A DNA stretch of 64,000 bases, taken from NCBI GenBank assembly GCA_934552855.1, contig CAKTEU010000005.1:1-64000 (forward strand), in the 5' to 3' direction. The notes below the pieces were generated by a model. It was given only the letters and a program-made list of their open reading frames with translations, made no database searches and was not told the DNA's origin. Below are positions 59,628-64,000 of the stretch, in pieces. The translations under genes and the position numbers were made by a program. Every line of letters starts with the position of its first letter. The stretch's first letter is position 1. The stretch comes from an uncultured Eubacteriales bacterium (GTDB taxonomy: Bacteria; Bacillota; Clostridia; Oscillospirales; Acutalibacteraceae).

Positions 59628-59766
59628 ATGAATCTCTCCTCTTAAAAAATTACAGAGCCATACTAATTTTAATAGTCAGTTTATCACAACGAACTTAAAA
59701 ATACAATAAAAGGTAATTAAATTTTGTAAGTTTTCAACCAAAAATCGCCATTTACAAATCTGCCTG

Positions 59767-60489
59767 TCATACAAAAGGTATATAGCTAAACGCAACCGCA
59801 AACAAAAGTGCCGGAAGCATATTTGCAACCCTTAGCTTTTTGTCAAACATCAAATTTACACCTACGCAAAAAATAAGCATTGAACCGATAAAACTGATAT
59901 TTGTTATTGCAAGGTCGGTCAAAAGCGGCTCAACGAGCTTTGCGATAAGCGTTATCAGTCCCTGGATAAAAGCGAGCGGTAAAACCGAAAACAGCGTTCC
60001 TTTTCCCATTGCGGAAGCCATAACCATAACAATCACAAGGTCAAGCACCGCCTTTGTGAAAAGCGTTGAGTAATCGTGGCTGAGTGCATCCTGTATAGGT
60101 CCGATGACCGCCATTGCACCGACGCAGATTGTGAGCGAAGCACTGACGAAGCCGGAAATAAAGCTGTTGTCATTTTCACTTTTTGTTTTGACTTTTAGCC
60201 ATGCGGCAAAACGCTCCGTGAGATGCTGAATGTTAATAAGTTCACCGAAAAATGAGCCGAGGGCAAACGCAACAACCATTAGCACAATTTGCGTTGTTCC
60301 GTTTTCAAGCTTATTAAGTTCAATAATTCTGCCGATACCGCCGGCGGCACCGACGAAAATCACCGCAAGCCCCATGCTTTGCATGATAAGTTCGCAAAAA
60401 CGCTCCTTAAGTGCTTTTTTAAAAACCATTCCAATCACCGCACCGACAACAACCGCCGCACAGTTAACAATCGTTCCGAGTCCTGTCAT
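59767..60489 (-). CDS. DUF554 family membrane protein
   Basis: The 240-residue protein has about seven membrane segments and the family start GLGTIVNCAAVVVGAVIG, followed by ALGSFFGELINI, ICVGAMAVIGPIQDALSHDY and FIGSMLIFCVGVNLM. DUF554 proteins are predicted transporters without a known substrate. It lies between the tyrS terminator and the M28 gene, with a 139-base AT-rich gap below. ATG at 60489 follows ATAGGGTGA. Confidence 0.88.
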   Translation of the reverse strand: MTGLGTIVNCAAVVVGAVIGMVFKKALKERFCELIMQSMGLAVIFVGAAGGIGRIIELNKLENGTTQIVLMVVAFALGSFFGELINIQHLTERFAAWLKVKTKSENDNSFISGFVSASLTICVGAMAVIGPIQDALSHDYSTLFTKAVLDLVIVMVMASAMGKGTLFSVLPLAFIQGLITLIAKLVEPLLTDLAITNISFIGSMLIFCVGVNLMFDKKLRVANMLPALLFAVAFSYIPFV

Positions 60490-60517
60490 TTTTTATTCAC
60501 CCTATTACACATAAAAT

Positions 60518-60544
60518 CAGCCGAGCAAAAATTCTGCCCGGCTG
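60518..60544 (-). terminator. Terminator of tyrS
   Basis: Minus strand CAGCCG, 15-base loop with inner pairing, CGGCTG followed by ATTTTAT. Confidence 0.65.
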
Positions 60545-60559
60545 AAAAATTGGACTATA

Positions 60560-61786
60560 TTATTCAATAACGAGCTTATTGAAAACTTTTTTACCCTTTT
60601 TGAGGATAACGTGACCTTTTTCAAAAGCAGAAGCAGGTATAACAGCCGCAAAATCGGTAACTTTTTCATCATCAAGCGAAACGCCGCCCTGTTCAATAAG
60701 CCGTCTGCCCTCTCCTCTTGATTTGATGATGCCGGCTTTGAGCATTGCGTCGATTACGGGGATTGACGAATCGGTAAAGTCTGCTTCCGTAAGAACGGTT
60801 TTCGGCATATGGTCAAGATCTCCGCCTGCGCCGAAAAGAGCCTTTGCAGCAGTCTGAGCCTTGAGTGCTTCCTCTTCGCCGTGAACAAGTTTTGTAAGCT
60901 CAAATGCAAGAATTTCCTTTGCAGTATTGAGCTGACTGCCCTCCCAATCGTTCATCTTATCGATTTCTTCGAGCGGAAGGAACGTGAGCATACGGATACA
61001 CTTGAGAACGTCTGCGTCCGCAACATTTCTCCAGTACTGATAAAACTCATACGGGCTTGTCTTTTCCGGGTCAAGCCAAACAGCACCCTTTTGGGTTTTG
61101 CCCATCTTTTTGCCCTCGGAATTGAGGAGAAGTGTTATTGTCATTGCGTATGCGTCTTTTCCGAGCTTCTTTCTGATAAGTTCGGTACCGCCGAGCATAT
61201 TGCTCCACTGGTCGTCACCGCCGAACTGCATATTGCAGCCGTAATCGGTGTAAAGACGATAGAAGTCATAGCTTTGCATAATCATGTAGTTGAACTCAAG
61301 GAACGAAAGTCCCTTTTCCATTCTCTGCTTGTAGCACTCTGCTCTGAGCATATTATTGACTGAGAAACAAGCACCGACTTCACGAAGAACATCGATATAG
61401 TTGAGCTTCAAAAGCCAGTCGGCATTGTTAACCATAAGTGCCTTTCCATCCGAAAAGTCAATAAAACGGCTCATCTGCTTTTTGAAACAGTCGCAGTTGT
61501 GCTGAATGGTTTCGGTAGTCATCATGGTACGCATATCGGATCTTCCCGACGGGTCACCGATCATGCCTGTTCCGCCACCAATAAGAGCGATGGGTTTGTT
61601 GCCCGCCATTTGAAGACGCTTCATAAGGCAAAGAGCCATGAAGTGACCAACATGGAGCGAATCCGCAGTCGGGTCAAATCCGATGTAAAAAACAGCTTTT
61701 CCGTTGTTGATAAGATCTCTGATTTCTTTTTCGTCCGTCACCTGAGCGATAAGGCCGCGGGCAACAAGTTCGTCATATATCTGCAT
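60560..61786 (-). CDS. tyrS: Tyrosyl-tRNA synthetase
   Basis: TyrS charges tRNA-Tyr. The 408-residue protein has the HIGH region YIGFDPTADSLHVGHF, GGTGMIGDPSGRSDMR, QSYDFYRLY, GGDDQWSNMLGG, the KMSKS equivalent KMGKTQKGAVW and a C-terminal S4-type RNA-binding domain (EGRRLIEQGGVSLDDEKV). KMGKT is normal for the TyrRS-Z/TyrS1 type. No T-box precedes it; only 68 bases separate it from recN, so it may be cotranscribed. GGAGGAAAA precedes the ATG. Confidence 0.95.
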   Translation of the reverse strand: MQIYDELVARGLIAQVTDEKEIRDLINNGKAVFYIGFDPTADSLHVGHFMALCLMKRLQMAGNKPIALIGGGTGMIGDPSGRSDMRTMMTTETIQHNCDCFKKQMSRFIDFSDGKALMVNNADWLLKLNYIDVLREVGACFSVNNMLRAECYKQRMEKGLSFLEFNYMIMQSYDFYRLYTDYGCNMQFGGDDQWSNMLGGTELIRKKLGKDAYAMTITLLLNSEGKKMGKTQKGAVWLDPEKTSPYEFYQYWRNVADADVLKCIRMLTFLPLEEIDKMNDWEGSQLNTAKEILAFELTKLVHGEEEALKAQTAAKALFGAGGDLDHMPKTVLTEADFTDSSIPVIDAMLKAGIIKSRGEGRRLIEQGGVSLDDEKVTDFAAVIPASAFEKGHVILKKGKKVFNKLVIE

Positions 61787-61854
61787 TGTTTTTCCTCCGT
61801 TATGTTTTAAAGTGTTAAACTGCTGTTACATAATACATATATTCTAACGTAATG

Positions 61855-63528
61855 TCAAGAAGTAAGCGAAAAATCAATAAGATCCTGCGCAGATTTCAGC
61901 GTTGCGGGCGTAATAACGTCGCCGCCGATTATTCGGGCAAGTTCATATGTCCTTTCCCTTTCTTCAAGCTTTTTGACTTTTGTTACGGTTTCTTCTTCAC
62001 TTGACTGCTTTTCAATCAAAAGATGATTATCGGCAAATGCGGCAATCTGAGCAAGGTGGGTCACACAGATAACCTGCTTCCCCTTTGATACTTCACGAAG
62101 CTTTGCGGCAATTTTATGCGCCGCTCGTCCGCTGACACCGGTGTCAATTTCGTCAAAAATCATCGTGCCTTCGTCGGTGCTATCGGTAAGCACACAGCGG
62201 ATTGCAAGCATAACCCTTGAAAGTTCGCCGCCGGAAGCAATTTTTGAAAGCGGCTTTTCCTCCTGTCCGGCATTTGCACTGAACAAAAACTCAACCTCAT
62301 CAACGCCGTTTTCATAAGCTTCTCTGTCTTTAAAGCCGACTGAGAAATGTGCATGCGGCATATCGAGAAAAGCAAGTTCGTTCGACACCTGCGCTTCAAA
62401 ACGCAGTGCTGCCGCTTTTCTGTTGTCGGAAATAAGGCAGCCCAAATCAAAAACATCTTTTTCAAGTGCGGCAAGTTTTTCTTCAAGAACTTCTCTTTTT
62501 TCATCGGCAAAAGCAATTGAATCATATTCGCTTTTTGCTTTTTCAAGGAAGGAGAGCATTTCTTCTTCCGTATTGCCGTACTTTTTTGAAAGGCGGTACA
62601 AAACATCAAGACGTTCTTCAATGCTGTCGATATTTTCGTCGCCATCACCAAGCTTTTCAATCTCTGCCGATACGTCGGAAAGACATTCGTCAAGCTCGTA
62701 TTTAAAGTCCGTAACCGAATTGACATATGGCGAAAACTCGCTGTGATAATCGCTCAGCTGAGCAAGAAACGAACTCAGCGCATATAAATTATCTGCAAGA
62801 CCCGCCGTGTTTTCGTCGCCGGCAAGAAGAGAGTAGCATGAATATAGGTTTTGCATAATCTTTTCACGGTTTTGAACACGCAGTTTTTCTTCTTTTAAGC
62901 GGTCGATTTCGCCAACGGTTATGTTTGCGTTTTCAAGTTCATTTATCTGATATTCAAGAAAATCAAGGCGATTTTGCTTATCGCTTTCATCGGTCTCAAG
63001 CGTTGCAAGTTCTCTTTTGAGCCGAAGCATTTTATGGTAAAGGCCACGGTATTCATCCAAAAGACCTTTGCAGTTTGCAAGAGCGTCAATATAATCGATA
63101 TGGCTTTCGCTTTGAAGCAGCTTTTGGCTGTCGTGCTGACCGCAGATTGTGATAAGTTCTCTGCCGAGACGTTTGAGCATTGTTGCCGTGAGCGGCTGAC
63201 CGTTGACTTTACAGGAGCTTCTGCCGTCGGCGGTCACAATGCGGCTTATCAAAAGCGTTCCGTCTTCTTCCTGTTCAATATCGAGTTCGGCGAGAACATC
63301 TTTGACATTTTGAGAAATATTTTCAAAAAGCGCAGTAACTTTTGCACCTTTTTCTCCGCTGCGAACAAGTTCTTTTGATGTTCGTTCGCCAAGGATGGCA
63401 TTGATTGAATCAATCACAATTGACTTTCCTGCACCGGTTTCGCCGGTAAGAATATTAAGTCCTTCTTCAAAGAAAATGTCTGCCTTTTTGATAACGGCAA
63501 CATTTTCAATTTTTAAATCAGTAAGCAT
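61855..63528 (-). CDS. recN: DNA repair protein RecN
   Basis: RecN is an SMC-like ATPase that gathers broken DNA ends. The 557-residue protein has Walker A in LNILTGETGAGKSIVIDSIN, a long coiled coil (about 160-370), the signature KIASGGELSRVMLAI and Walker B TMIFDEIDTGVSGRAAHKIA. The family start MLTDLKIENVAVI is intact. It follows argR by 56 bases, the ahrC-recN order known from Bacillus. The ribosome site is weak. Confidence 0.95.
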   Translation of the reverse strand: MLTDLKIENVAVIKKADIFFEEGLNILTGETGAGKSIVIDSINAILGERTSKELVRSGEKGAKVTALFENISQNVKDVLAELDIEQEEDGTLLISRIVTADGRSSCKVNGQPLTATMLKRLGRELITICGQHDSQKLLQSESHIDYIDALANCKGLLDEYRGLYHKMLRLKRELATLETDESDKQNRLDFLEYQINELENANITVGEIDRLKEEKLRVQNREKIMQNLYSCYSLLAGDENTAGLADNLYALSSFLAQLSDYHSEFSPYVNSVTDFKYELDECLSDVSAEIEKLGDGDENIDSIEERLDVLYRLSKKYGNTEEEMLSFLEKAKSEYDSIAFADEKREVLEEKLAALEKDVFDLGCLISDNRKAAALRFEAQVSNELAFLDMPHAHFSVGFKDREAYENGVDEVEFLFSANAGQEEKPLSKIASGGELSRVMLAIRCVLTDSTDEGTMIFDEIDTGVSGRAAHKIAAKLREVSKGKQVICVTHLAQIAAFADNHLLIEKQSSEEETVTKVKKLEERERTYELARIIGGDVITPATLKSAQDLIDFSLTS

Positions 63529-63584
63529 AATGGTGTGGGCTGAAAATGTCCGTCAGCAGTCCTTTCAATAGATTTAAGTCGAAC

Positions 63585-64000
63585 TCAGGCAATATAGCCT
63601 TTAATTTTTTCGCAAAATTCTTCGGCCGCTTTTTCGTCACGGCATAAAACAAAGAATGTGTTTTCGCCACCGAGCGTTCCGACAACGTTCTTTTCAAGGA
63701 GATTATCAACCGCTTCGCAGGCGGCTCCTGCCATTCCGGAAATACACTTGACAACAACCATGTTTCCGGCATAATCCGCTCCTGTTACGGAATGAACAAG
63801 GATTGAAAGAAATTTTTGCGACATATCTTCGCTTTCATTTCTTGCGGCAGAGTACTTATATCTACCGTTTTCAACCGGAGATTTTATAAGTTTAAGCGAC
63901 TTGATATCCCGTGAAACCGTTGCCTGAGTAACATTATATCCAAGTTCATGAAGGCGGTTCATGAGTTCTTCCTGCGTTCCGAGTTCTTCTTTTTCAACAA
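63585..64000 (-). CDS. argR: Arginine repressor, N-terminus beyond the window
   Basis: ArgR/AhrC represses arginine synthesis genes as an arginine-bound hexamer. The visible part begins VEKEELGTQEELMNRLHELG and continues YNVTQATVSRDIKSLKL (the winged-helix DNA-binding domain), then the C-terminal arginine-binding domain with VVVKCISGMAGAACEAVDNL and GTLGGENTFFVLC. About a dozen N-terminal residues lie past base 64000; the internal Met at 63962 is not the start. It precedes recN in the classical order. Confidence 0.93.
   Translation of the reverse strand, partial: VEKEELGTQEELMNRLHELGYNVTQATVSRDIKSLKLIKSPVENGRYKYSAARNESEDMSQKFLSILVHSVTGADYAGNMVVVKCISGMAGAACEAVDNLLEKNVVGTLGGENTFFVLCRDEKAAEEFCEKIKGYIA

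Noticed and set aside
61787..61854. T-box leader for tyrS
   Set aside because: Only 68 bases lie between recN and tyrS and they contain no T-box core; the leader would need over 200 bases.

Overview
The window looks like chromosome from an anaerobic, spore-forming Clostridia bacterium, most likely a gut or rumen member of the Oscillospiraceae/Ruminococcus type. The evidence is a sporulation sigma factor (SigG), ferredoxin-linked 2-oxoacid oxidoreductase genes, T-box leaders, a Bacillus/Clostridium-type LexA box, AT-rich spacers with strong GGAGG ribosome sites, BspA-type leucine-rich repeats and many glycan genes. The species is an inference. Most genes lie on the minus strand, so transcription mostly runs right to left.

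Layout. 1-3.3 kb: the end of an insertion sequence, then a cluster of very short, leaderless, amphipathic peptide genes (one copy frameshifted, one tandem triplet) that share a promoter design, around a secreted hydrolase-like protein. 3.4-9.5 kb: a partial myo-inositol catabolic operon (iolG-iolB-iolD-iolE) ending in a calcineurin-type phosphoesterase. 9.7-13.6 kb: a GH2 beta-galactosidase and, divergently, sigG. 13.7-15.9 kb: a secreted leucine-rich-repeat protein preceded by an unassigned, highly structured RNA with its own promoter and terminator. 15.95-25.7 kb: a branched-chain 2-oxoacid module. A T-box leader controls an HTH-cupin-acyl-CoA synthetase fusion, a P-loop ATPase, a four-subunit 2-oxoacid:ferredoxin oxidoreductase and a branched-chain aminotransferase; a second T-box leader controls a paralogous fusion. 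25.8-31.9 kb: HPr, trmD-rimM, another small peptide, a secreted phosphoesterase, an insertion-sequence remnant, initiator tRNA and a flavoprotein. 32.2-41.1 kb: SOS-controlled dinB, an MBOAT/DHHW O-acetylation pair, a Dabb protein, a beta-helix lipoprotein and a divergent two-component system. 41.3-54.2 kb: housekeeping genes (nadE, radC, pfkA, dnaE, rqcH, nif3-like, trmK, ABC-F) and a frameshifted ankyrin gene. 54.3-64 kb: histidinol phosphatase, GH38 mannosidase, M28 peptidase, DUF554, tyrS, recN and argR, which runs off the right edge.

How it fits together. The most coherent system is the T-box module. T-boxes normally switch on amino-acid supply when a tRNA is uncharged. Their presence therefore argues that the acyl-CoA synthetase, oxidoreductase and transaminase run in the biosynthetic direction: branched-chain fatty acid to acyl-CoA, reductive carboxylation to the 2-oxoacid, then transamination to Val/Ile/Leu. 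The second notable system is the set of tiny amphipathic peptides, whose character recurs in the C-terminal tails of secreted proteins here. Both roles are inferences from sequence and need experiment or database comparison.
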